Below are positions 33,575 to 42,900 of a stretch of 64,000 bases of DNA, piece by piece (position 1 is the stretch's first letter; every line of letters begins with the position of its first letter). Under the pieces are notes generated by a model that saw nothing but the letters and a program-made list of their open reading frames with translations, was not told the origin of the DNA and made no database searches. A program made the translations under genes and the position numbers. Origin of the DNA: Balamuthia mandrillaris (taxonomy: Eukaryota > Discosea > Longamoebia > Balamuthiidae). The stretch lies in assembly GCA_031835245.1 (NCBI GenBank), contig JAVKOQ010000061.1:90001-154000 (forward strand), written 5' to 3'.

Positions 33575-33630
33575 GCCTCTCTCCTTGGAAAAGGTGGGCC
33601 TCACGATGGCAACCACAGGAGTATGGTTCG

Positions 33631-33727
33631 TGTCGTCATGATTTATTTCCCATGACGTCATGGAATATGTAATCATTCTATCCGAGACGACATGATGTTA
33701 TCATCACGATATTTTCATGTCGTCATG
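33631..33727. promoter_or_regulatory. CATGTCGTCATG cluster, RRM gene / amino-acid permease
   Basis: Within about 100 bases: TGTCGTCATG at 33631-33640, the palindrome TGACGTCA at 33653-33660, GACGACATGA at 33685-33694 and CATGTCGTCATG at 33716-33727. They lie between divergent starts at 33574 (-) and 33744 (+). Confidence 0.55.
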
Positions 33728-33743
33728 AACAGAGGAGCACAAA

Positions 33744-35158
33744 ATGAAAGAAGACTGGACGACAAAGCGAGGAGGAGGTAACGTTTTGTCTTGTTCTTGT
33801 TCTTCTTCTTGTTCTTGTTCTTCTTCTTGTTTTTCTTCTTCTCCTTCTCCTTCTTCTTCTTCTTCTTCATTCTAGCTTCTCTGACCCTGCTTCCCTCACG
33901 TTCTTGTTCTTCTTCTTCTCACTTCTCACTCTCTGTGCACAAGGAGGAGACGGGGAAGGACATGCAGAGCGGTTTGTGGATGAAACCCTTCTGGACCCGA
34001 TGCCCAACGTTGTTGGGCAGGCCACGAGCAGGAGCGACAAGATCGGGTTTTTCCCGCTGCTGATGTTGCTCTTCTTTGCTGTTAGTGGCGGGGCCTACGG
34101 CACGGAGGACCTCGTCAGCTCAGCCTACCCGCTTTTCGCCATCCTTGGCCTTATCATTGCGCCTTGGTTCGTGGCTTTACCGCATGGTTCTCTGCTCTCT
34201 GCTCTCCTTTCTCCTCTCTCCTCTCACTCACCCATACGAACACATCAGGCCTGCTGACAGCAGAACTCTCGACGATGATACCTGAGAACGGGGGATACAC
34301 GCTATGGGTGCAGCGTTCGTTGGGCAACTTTTGGGGCTTCCAAGAGGGCTATTACCATTGGATCAACACCTTGACGGACAACGCCCTTTATCCTATCATG
34401 TTCTCTGATTATCTCTACCGGCTAACAGGTCTCTTCACTCATTCTTCATTCTTCATTTTTCTAGTTCTTGTTCTTCTTCTTAATCTTCTTCTTAAACTTG
34501 TTCTTCTTCTTCTTCTTCTTCTTCTTCTTCTTGTTCTTCTTCTTCTTCTTCTTCTTCTTCTTCTTCTTCTTCGTCTTCTTCTCCTTCATTGTCATTATCA
34601 AGATCTTCTTCATCATCTCCCACTGCTTCTTCTTTTTCTTCTTTATGCTGCTGCTGCTTTTCTCTTTCTTTGTTCTTATTTACGAACCATCTCTACTATG
34701 CATTCATTACAAAAAACAAAGGTGATCTTGGAGAAGGATGGGCATGGCTAATCCGCCTAGCTGTCATCATTGGCATTTCCACTCTCAATCTTCTAGGGAT
34801 AGAAATGGTTTGTAGTGGTTGCCTTTCCCTTCCGTCTTTCTCACCCTTTCGCTTCTTTCTTTTCAAAGGTGGGACATCTTTCTATCGTTTTTGGGGTGTT
34901 TGTATTGAGCCCATTCGTGCTATGTATCTTCTTTGGGCTGCCAAACGTGGATCCAGCACAATGGCTCGCTGTCAAAGAACATCCTCTGAATGATGTCGAA
35001 TGGGGCGTCTTCTTCAGCATTCTGATGTGGAATTATAGGTCTCCTGTCTCTCACTTATCTTACTTCCTTCTTCTTGTTCTTCTTCTTCTTCTTCTTCTCT
35101 TTCTTCTTCGTTCTTGTGCTTCTTCTTCTTGTTCTTCTTGTTCTTGTTCTTGTTCTTC

Positions 35159-35232
<74 letters not shown>

Positions 35233-36508
35233 CTTCTTCTTCTTCTTCTTCTTCTTGTTCTTCTTCTTCTTCTTCTTCTTCTCTCTCCCTCCCCTTTCAC
35301 AGTCACTCATAGTAAATTCGTTGCCTTTTTGCGGTTTAACAAAAGCGGTTTCGATTCTCTGTCGACAGTATCTGGCGATGTGAAAGAGCCCAACAAAACT
35401 CTGCTTCGCGTGACTTTGGCAGCCCTTCTATTGATCATTGTGTCCTATGCAGCTCCGCTAATGGTTGCCGTAGCCGTTTTGACTAACTGGGATGATTGGG
35501 AGGAAGGCTATTACCCAGTTATTGCAGGAAAGATTGGAGGAAAGTGGCTGGAATGGTTCATGACATGCGGTGCTGTTGTTGCTTCACTTGGAATGTTCAA
35601 CAGGTTAGTTCTCTCGTTTTTTTTTTGGCCTTTTCTCCTTTTGTTTTCTTTTCTTCCATTCTTTTTTCTGCCATCTGTTACTATGTATTTCACTTTTTCA
35701 ATTCTTTATCATTTCTTCTTCCTTCTCCTCTCTTCACTTCTCTCAATAGCATCTTATACACATCATCAGCGGCATTATCAGCATTAGGACAGGAAGGAAT
35801 GTTGGGTGCGCCCGCCCTTCTCTGGACTAACCGACGTAAGAGCCCATGGGTGAGCATCCTCTGCAACACGGTGGGGGTGTTGGTTTGCCTGCTGTTGCCG
35901 TTCCGAGAGTTGGTCCAGGTCGACACAACCATGTACGGCCTTTCCGTCCTGTTGGAATATGCTGCTCTCATGTGGTTTCGAATCAAGGTTCTATTCCTTC
36001 ATTGTAGTTTCTTTCTTTCGTACATGCTGTTGCTTTCTTCCTTGAATTCCTTCTTTTTCTTTCTTTCTTTCTTTATTTGTTTTACTTGCTCTTGTGTAGT
36101 ATTGTTTTTGTTTCTGGTGTTAACTTTTATTGCTTACAAACACAGAGACCGGATCTACCACGACCCTATCGCGTTCCAATGGGAACCTTAGCGCTATTCC
36201 TGTTCATCACACCGCCTTGCGCTCTGTTTATAATAACGATGGGAACGGCCTCGCTCAAAAGTCAACTCATCAGCGGAGGATTCATTGTGATGGGATGCGC
36301 CATCTACTTTATCAGAAACTACAACAGCCTCGACTTTAACTTGAGTCGGTGGACAAGGAAGCGAAAACAGGAGGATGATGATATGGAGTTGTGTATGATA
36401 GCAGGAGAAGAAGATAGAGAGAAGGGAAATGACGAGGAGTACAAGCAAACGGATCACGATGAGGAATTATTGGAACAACAGGAAGAAGTGTGGGATAAAA
36501 AGGAATGA
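33744..36508 (+). CDS. Amino-acid/polyamine permease (APC superfamily)
   Basis: Eight exons: 33744-33777, 33944-34186, 34249-34428, 34722-34807, 34869-35038, 35346-35603, 35750-35987, 36146-36508; 523 aa. Begins with a short cytosolic segment, then TM1 with the APC signature FAVSGGAYGTEDLV (unwound helix substrate site), GLLTAELSTMIPENGGYTLWV, FWGFQEGYYHWINTLTDNALYP, WNYSGFDSLSTVSGDVKEP (TM6 region), and LPRPYRVPMGTLAL towards the end. Eleven to twelve hydrophobic helices are apparent. The PENGGY/WGFQEGY pattern is shared with plant polyamine/LAT-type transporters (PUT/LHR1), so a polyamine or cationic amino-acid substrate is likely. The C-terminus is an acidic cytosolic tail. Introns 3 and 5 contain CTT and TTG arrays. 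Promoter shared with the RRM gene. Confidence 0.9.
35064..35285 (+). repeat. TTC array with pure (TTG)n core in permease intron 5
   Basis: The section around 35160-35232 is about 24 perfect TTG copies, flanked by CTT/TTC repeats. On the other strand it would read as poly-Asn or poly-Thr, which is an artefact. Confidence 0.9.
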
Positions 36509-36647
36509 GAGAGTGAAGATAAAGTGAAGTTTGTTGCTTTATTATATGATGACTTGCTTCTCTGCTTCTCTCGATCTCGTTCTTGCCTCTCCTCTCTTCT
36601 CTCTGCTTCTTCTGCTATCATACGCAATTCCATTTCATCATCTTCTT

Positions 36648-36686
<39 letters not shown>

Positions 36687-36960
36687 CAGCGTTTCCATTC
36701 TACTTGATTGGAGGCCATGATAAACAAGCGTATTATTCAACGGAGGAACACGGGAACAAAGGTGTCCAGAGAGAAGTGTGTGGTGCGCTATAACGATAAA
36801 AGGCATGATGACGAAGTGGCATTCTCTCACTCCCGATTGGCTCAATATAACCTACCAATATAGCCGGATCACGCCATTACCCCGCGAGGGACAACCATTT
36901 AAAGCTCGGAAGACTTTCATTTATCCACCTTTATTTCACAAATAGAAGGAAAGCAAAAAG
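36509..36960. other. Intergenic region, permease 3' end / DEP-YHS promoter
   Basis: Contains a CT repeat at about 36650-36682 and AT-rich sequence before the ATG at 36961. I see neither of the two common promoter motifs. Confidence 0.5.
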
Positions 36961-37886
36961 ATGGAAGCTCACAAACATGAAGACGGAGAGGAACAAGAAG
37001 AAGAAGAAGTGGTCGACTTGCGGGGCTTTGCTGCAAGGTCGCATACGCTTGCCAATCGGTTGAAAGACCTGGGCGTCGACTCGCTGATCGGCGATAGAAA
37101 ACGTAACCTCAAGACCCACCGAAACGTATTTGTTGGTTCGTGCTCCTTCCCTTCTTTCTTTCTTCTTTTTCCATCAGCTTCGCTCCTTCTCATTCTCTCT
37201 TTCGCGTCAAAAAAAACAAGGCAAAGAGTTCGTGGACTGGTTGATAGAGAAAGGAGAAGCAAAGACAAGAGAGGAAGCCGTTACCATGGGGCAAGACCTC
37301 ATCAACTGCGGTTACGTGCACCACGTTTCCGACTCTCACGGCTTCAAAGACGACAATCTCTTTTATCGCTTTCGAGTAATGTTCTTTCTCGTCGTTCCTT
37401 GGTTCTTCACTTCTTTCTAAGTTTAGTAACAACCAAACCAAACCAACAAACGTACAGCAAGGCGAAGCCAAAAAGACAAAGATCAAACAAGAGAAACGTA
37501 TCTTCAAGAACAAGAAAGGCGTTGCCATCGGCGGTTACGACTGCGTGGCCTACTTTGAGCAAGGACGAGCTCTCAAGGGCACGCCCCAGCTCTCCGAACG
37601 GTGGAGCGATGCCGAGTGGTGGTTCCACAGCGACAGCAACAGGGAGCTCTTTCGCAAGGATCCGGCCCGATACGCCCCACAGTACGGCGGGTACTGCGCC
37701 TTCGCCGTTGCCAACGGCTCCACGGCTGCCACCTCCCCGGAGGCATGGAAAGTGGTGGAAGGGAAGCTCTATCTCAACTACAACAAGGTGGTCAGAGCCC
37801 TGTGGAACAAAGCAGAGGATGCTGTGGTGAGAGGAGATCAACACTGGAGAACCATGGTTGGTGAGGGTGCTGGTGGGTGTAAGTAA
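36961..37886 (+). CDS. DEP domain plus YHS-like domain protein
   Basis: Three exons: 36961-37135, 37221-37375, 37458-37886; 252 aa. After an acidic Glu-rich start, residues about 40-110 form a DEP domain (GKEFVDWLIEKGEAKTREEA, GQDLINCGYVHHV, FKDDNLFYRF), a fold that binds membranes or GPCR/G-protein partners. The second half is a YHS-like metal-binding domain: KKGVAIGGYDCVAYFEQGRALKG-type start (read GGYDCVAYFEQG), then DAEWWFHSDSNRELFRKDP and the hallmark YAPQYGGYCAFAVANG. YHS domains often bind metal or occur in heavy-metal proteins; the HS-type cysteine/tyrosine positions are present. I do not know this domain pairing from a named protein. No signal peptide is visible. Confidence 0.82.
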
Positions 37887-37892
37887 AAGAAA

Positions 37893-38153
37893 AGGAGGAG
37901 GAGGAGGAGGAGGGAGGAGGGAGAGGGAGGAGGAGGGAGGGAGGAGGAGGAGGAGGAGGAGGAGGGAGGAGGAGGAGGAGGAGGAGAGGAGAGGGAGGGA
38001 GGGAGGAGGAGGGAGGAGGAGGAGGAGGGAGGAGGAGGAGGAGGGAGGAGGAGGAGGAGGAGGAGGAGGGGAGGGAGGAGGAGGAGGAGGAGGAGGAGGA
38101 GGAGGAGGAGGAGGAGGAGGAGGAGGAGGAGGAGGAGGAGGAGGAGAACAAGA
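37893..38153 (+). repeat. GGA/GGGA purine tract downstream of DEP-YHS gene
   Basis: About 260 bases of GGA and GGGA units starting seven bases after the DEP-YHS stop, ending at AACAAGAAGAACAG. It lies in the 3' space between convergent genes. Confidence 0.9.
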
Positions 38154-38411
38154 AGAACAGTAGTTTATAATAAGAAAAAGCAAAAAGAAAAGAATGGTTG
38201 GTGTGTACAAAAAAGAAATATAGAGAGAAAGAATAAAGGATAATACCTCTTTCACTCAGCTCTTGCCCTGTTCCTCTCTTTTGGAGAAGGAAATAGCTTT
38301 CAGGGAAATACAAAAGCTTCATTGCTCTTTCTCTCTTCTTTCTTTTTTTGCGTTGGTTCATTGCTTTCCTGCTTCGTTTTCCCTATTCTTCTTTCTCGTT
38401 CTCGTTTTTGT
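38154..38411. other. 3' region of the selenoprotein U gene
   Basis: Downstream of the minus-strand stop at 38412. A SECIS element must be here, or further downstream, if the in-frame TGA is read as selenocysteine. I see two ATGA cores on the minus strand (around 38361 and at 38322-38319) and a short CTTTTG/CAAAAG pairing between 38322 and 38270, but not a convincing SECIS fold by eye. Confidence 0.3.
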
Positions 38412-39548
38412 TTACAAAGCAGCCGCTTCTTTTTGTTGTTCTTGTCGTCTGGGAAAGTGCTGTTTGACGGATTGCATCAGCTGGTCGAGGTCCGCATGCT
38501 CCCCAAAGCCTTGTTGATGGTGTTGAAAGACCAACTCGCCGCTCTGGCAGTCCACTACAAAGGTGCCGCCCAGTTGCCTAAACAAAAACGAATGTACATT
38601 CACTAAGGACAAGGGAGAAGCAGAAGAAGAAACAGAGAAGAACAAGAAGAACAACAAGACGAACAAGAAGGAAAAGAAGAACAAGGGCCAGAAGCACAAT
38701 AAGAAGAAACACGTTACCAGCCATCGCCAGCAAGGTCACCCTTAAAGCCCTTTCCATCGGCCCGTGAAGCAGCCGACCAAAAGGAAGGACGAAGCAGGCC
38801 AAGAACGGAACTTCTGCTTGCCTGTTTTGTTTTGTTTTTGAGTGAATGAGAGAGAGCGAGAGCAGAGAGAGCAGAGAGAGCAGAGAGCAGAGAGCAGAGA
38901 GCAGAGAGCAGAGAGCAGAGAGCAGAGAGAGAGAGCAGAGAGCAGAGAGCAGAGAGCAGAGAGCAGAGAGCAGAGAGCAGAGGAGCAGAGAGCAGAGAGC
39001 AGAGCAGAGAGCAGAGAGCAGAGAGCAGAGAGCAGAGAGCAGAGAGCAGAGAGCAGAGAGCAGAGAGCAGAGAGGGACCACCGTACCCCGAATGCCTGGT
39101 ACAATTGACGACGCGTGTCGAGGAGGAGGTGGTCCCCCTTCCAGTAGCCACCCGCCAGGAACTCCTCCACACCCAGGAGCTCATGACCGATGCCCACGAG
39201 GGCCACGTCGCGCGCGCGCAGCTCCTCGCCGAGGGAGGAAGAGAGCTCGTGAGCCCCCTCCCTAGTGAGAGGTCAGCCGAAGCGGCGGAGGAGGTGGACG
39301 GCGAGGCCGGCACGCCCGCCCGCGCAAAGGCTGCCCAAAGGGACCGCCTCTGCCTCCGCAGCAAGGTGGGAGCCCTGAAGGGTTCGCAAAGGGATGCTGG
39401 CGGCTTCCTTCCAGAACGTATTATTATGCTTCATCGTGGTGGTGGCGGTGGGGGTAGCGCTGTTCATGGGTGAAGAAAAATTGGTTGCAGCGAGTAGAAC
39501 TGCGAGGAGCAGGCAGAGAAGAGCAGCGACGGAGGCAAGAGCTCGCAT
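38412..39548 (-). CDS. SELENOU: Selenoprotein U / PRXL2 (peroxiredoxin-like 2), in-frame TGA
   Basis: Three exons: 39548-39087, 38821-38718, 38577-38412; 243 codons before the stop (human PRXL2A 229 aa). The N-terminus is a hydrophobic signal/anchor (ALASVAALLCLLLAVLLAA). The thioredoxin-like domain reads HLLRRFG-TGA-PLTREGAHELS where PRXL2 has RRPG-C-x-x-C-REE, so codon 92 (TGA at 39275-39273) occupies the position of the first active-site Cys; the resolving Cys is Thr. Downstream the frame continues with strong family sequence: DVALVGIGHELLGVEEFL, GFKGDLAGDGWQLGGTFVV, FGEHADLDQLMQ. No intron can remove the TGA without deleting conserved residues. SelU of fish and some protists has Sec at this site. 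Intron 1 is a GAGAGCA septamer array. Confidence 0.85.
38849..39075 (-). repeat. GAGAGCA septamer minisatellite in SelU intron 1
   Basis: About 30 copies of GAGAGCA on the plus strand (TGCTCTC sense), some truncated to GAGCA or AGAGAG. Confidence 0.9.
39273..39275 (-). other. Recoded TGA (selenocysteine) codon
   Basis: In-frame TGA as codon 92 of the PRXL2/SelU gene, flanked by RRFG and PLTREGA, at the catalytic cysteine position of the family. Confidence 0.8.
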
Positions 39549-39773
39549 AGGAAAAGAAGGAGAAGGAGGAAGGAAAGGGTCACGCCTCGCTTCTCTCTTC
39601 TTTCTTCTCTGGCTGAATTTTGTTCCTAATAGGTTATGTTCCGAACATATTAGATTATTACATACGAGTTGAATTTATAGGACCACAAATCGAGCTTGAA
39701 AATTGCAGACATTGACATTGAAAGGAGGACAATAAATGATGTCACGTTTCCGTATGACGTCAGCAGAGTTTGT

Positions 39774-39779
39774 GTCGAC
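39774..39779. promoter_or_regulatory. TGTCGACA motif upstream of BMS1 / SelU
   Basis: GTGTCGACAAA lies 164 bases before the BMS1 ATG and 226 bases before the SelU ATG on the other strand. A palindromic TGACGTCA occurs nearby at about 39755. Confidence 0.5.
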
Positions 39780-39942
39780 AAAGAAAAAAAGAAAAAAGAA
39801 AGAAAGAGGGAAGAGCCAAGACTCCTTTCTCCTCTCGCTCTCTCTCTCGCTCTCTCTCTCTCTCCTCTCTCTCTACTCGCTTTGGTGAAAGCAAGGACTT
39901 GCACTGTGCTCAGTTTTCTCTGCTTTCGCGAAACAAAAAAAA

Positions 39943-42900
39943 ATGTCGTCCGCCGACGGAGCGCAGCAACAGCACCCGCACAGAAATCGAAAGTCCGGCC
40001 GAAAGGCCGAGAAGAAGCGAGAGTCCAAGCTCAAGAAGAAAGGGCTCGAGAAAGACAACCTTCGCAACCAAAACCCCAAAGTAAAAACAAACAAAAAAAC
40101 ATAGTTTCTTCCTTTCATTTACTATTTATTTTTTTCACTCACTGAATTATTCTTTTTTTCTTCTCATTACAAAAAAAAGGCGTTCACTTCGTTTTCCTCC
40201 GTGAAAGCGGCCCGAAGGGCACGCAGAAACTTTGATCAACAGGAAAAGCGGCAACACGTCCCCGTTGTCGATCGTACCCCCGATGAGCCGCCTCCGATCG
40301 TGGTGGCGGTCGTGGGGCCGCCGGGCGTGGGCAAGAGCACGCTGGTGAGGTCCTTGGTCCATCACTATACCAAACAAAACCTTTCGGAGATCAAAGGACC
40401 CATCACCGTTGTTTCTGGTAACCCCTTTGCTTGCTCTATCCCTTGCTCTTTCTCTTTCTCTTTCTCTTTCTCTTTCTCTTTCTCTTTCTCTTTCTCTTTC
40501 TCTTTCTCTTTCTCTTGCTCTTTCTCTTGCTCTTTCTCTTGCTCTTGCTCTTTCTCTTGCTCTTTCTCTTGCTCTTTCTCTTGCTCTTGCTCTTTCTCTT
40601 GCTCTTTCTCTTGCTCTTTCTCTTTCTCTTTCTCTTTCTCTTTCTCTTGCTCTTGCTCTTGCTCTTGCTCTTGCTCTTGCTCTTGCTCTTGCTCTTGCTC
40701 TTGCTCTTGCTCTTGCTCTTGCTCTTGCTCTTGCTCTTGCTCTTGCTCTGCTCTTGCTCTTCTCTTGCTCTTGCTCTTGCTCTTGCTCTTGCTCTTGCTC
40801 TTGCTCTTGCTCTTGCTCTTGCTCTTGCTCTTTCTCTTTCTCTTTCTCTTTCTCTTTCTCTTTCTCTTTCTCTTTCTCTTTCTCTTTCTCTTTCTCTTTC
40901 TCTTTCTCTTTCTCTTTCTCTCTCTCTCTTTTCTCTCTTTCTCTCTCTTTCCCCTTTCGCGTCTTCTTCCTCTTTCTTTGGGGCATTTGAAAAGATGACA
41001 AACATCGCTTGTGGATCGCTGAGATGATAGTATCATGCTTTTAATTTCACAGTTTGCCTGAACCAAACAAACCGCCCAACCTCCTTTTTTTTCTTCCTTT
41101 CTTTCCTTCTTTTCTAGTTCTTTTTGGCTTTGCTTCCTTCGTTAACTCCTTGATTGAAACATAGGCAAAGCTCGTCGTTTGACTCTCTTCGAATGCCCTA
41201 ATAATCTGAACGCGATGATTGACGTCGCCAAGATAGCGGACCTCGTCTTGTTGTTAGTCGACGCTCATTTCGGCTTTGAGATGGTATTCCTTCCTTCGTT
41301 CTTGCTCTTTCTGCTTCTTGCGACAAACGATAACTAACAAACCAATAAACAATATTTAGGAAACATTTGAGTTTCTGAACATACTACAAGTACACGGCTT
41401 TCCTCGTGTGATGGGAGTACTTACCCACCTCGACCAATTCAAGAGCATCAAGACTCTCCGCCGCATCAAGAAACAAATGAAGCATCGCTTCTGGACAGAG
41501 ATCTATCAAGGCGCCAAACTATTCTACCTCTCCGGCCTGGTGGGAAGCACCAACAATAAGAAGTACGCCAAGCGAGAGGTTCACAACTTGGCTCGTTTCA
41601 TTTCTGTCATGAAGTTCCGCCCTCTCATCTGGCGCAACACCCACCCTTACGTTCTCGTGGATCGTTTGGAGGACCTGACAGAGCCGCAGTTGAAGCAAGA
41701 CAATGCCAAGTGCGATCGTGTGGTAACGCTATACGGCTACGTTCGCGGCACAAACCTCAAGTCCAACATGAAGGTGCACATTCCTGGCTGTGGGGATCAT
41801 TACATGCAGGAGGTGGAGGTGCTGACCGACCCTTGCCCTCCTCCTGGGTCGAAGCAGCAAGAGAAGAAAAAGCGGACGTTGTCAGATAAGGATAAGCTGC
41901 TCTATGCTCCGATGAGCGATGTGGGAAATATTCTTTATGATAAGGACGTTGTTTACATCAACTTGCCCTCCAATCAGGTCAATTATTCAGACATTCCAGG
42001 TATGGCCTCTTCTTTTTTGTTCCTCTTTCGTATTTCTGCTTATCAGGGACCCAAAATACCAACAGGCGCAGCACCGACACAAGGCCCAGGAGAAGAGATG
42101 GTAAGAAAGCTGCAAGAAATCAGCGTTTCCATCGATGAACGCCTTCAAGAAAGCAGCGTTCGTTTGTTCAGTGGTGCGCAGCCAGTTACGGCATCAAAAA
42201 TAGAAGAGGGAGAGGAAGAAGAACAAAATGAAAGTGCTACTACTACACGCAGACGACGAATGATGTCTTTTGATGACGATGATGCTGAAGAGAAAGACGA
42301 TGAAGATGATGAAGACGACGAAGAAGAAGATGAAGAAGACGAAGAAAATGAAGAAAATGGAGTTGAGGAAGATGAAGATGACGAGGATGAGGAAGATGAC
42401 GATCAAGATGAGGATGAGGACGAGGACGAGGATGAAGACCAAGATGAAGACGACATGGATGATGGAGATTATGCCAACGCAAATGCAAAAGACATTGCCC
42501 AACGGTGGGAGAACTTGTTCAATCTTCATCGTCGAAACGTTAACCTGGCGGAATTGATTTATGGAAAGTCTTCGTCTCGCAAAGGACAACAAGAAGGTGG
42601 AGGAGACGACGATGAAGACGATGACGAGTTCTTCAAAGTAAAGAAGAAAAGCGGAGAGGATGACCATAGTGCTGCCGGAGAAGAAAATGTGGATGAACTT
42701 GATTCTTGCAAGTTACAAGAGACCGCCACCGTGGTTCATAAAGACTGGAAAGCGGATGAGGAACTTTCAGAGTTGATCGCGCGATGCTTTGCCATTTCTT
42801 ATGAAAGCGATGAAGAAGGAGGAGCAGGAGAGGAAAACGGTGTTGATGATAGCGATGACGTTGATAGTGATGTAGATGGCAGTGGTAAGAGAAAGAAACA

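Noticed and set aside
38270-38322. Possible SECIS hairpin downstream of SelU (ATGA core with CTTTTG/CAAAAG pairing).
   Set aside because: The helix is too short and the spacing of ATGA, AA and GA elements does not fit the usual SECIS; not annotated as a feature.
39087-39548. The SelU gene might be a pseudogene or have an intron removing the TGA.
   Set aside because: Sequence on both sides is intact and conserved, other exons keep frame, and no GT donor exists that would spare the RRFG and PLTREGA residues.
40201-41066. Several 190-280-codon frames of Ser-Leu, Glu-Arg or Gln-Lys repeats on both strands.
   Set aside because: They are translations of the CTCTTG/CTCTTT array inside BMS1 intron 2.
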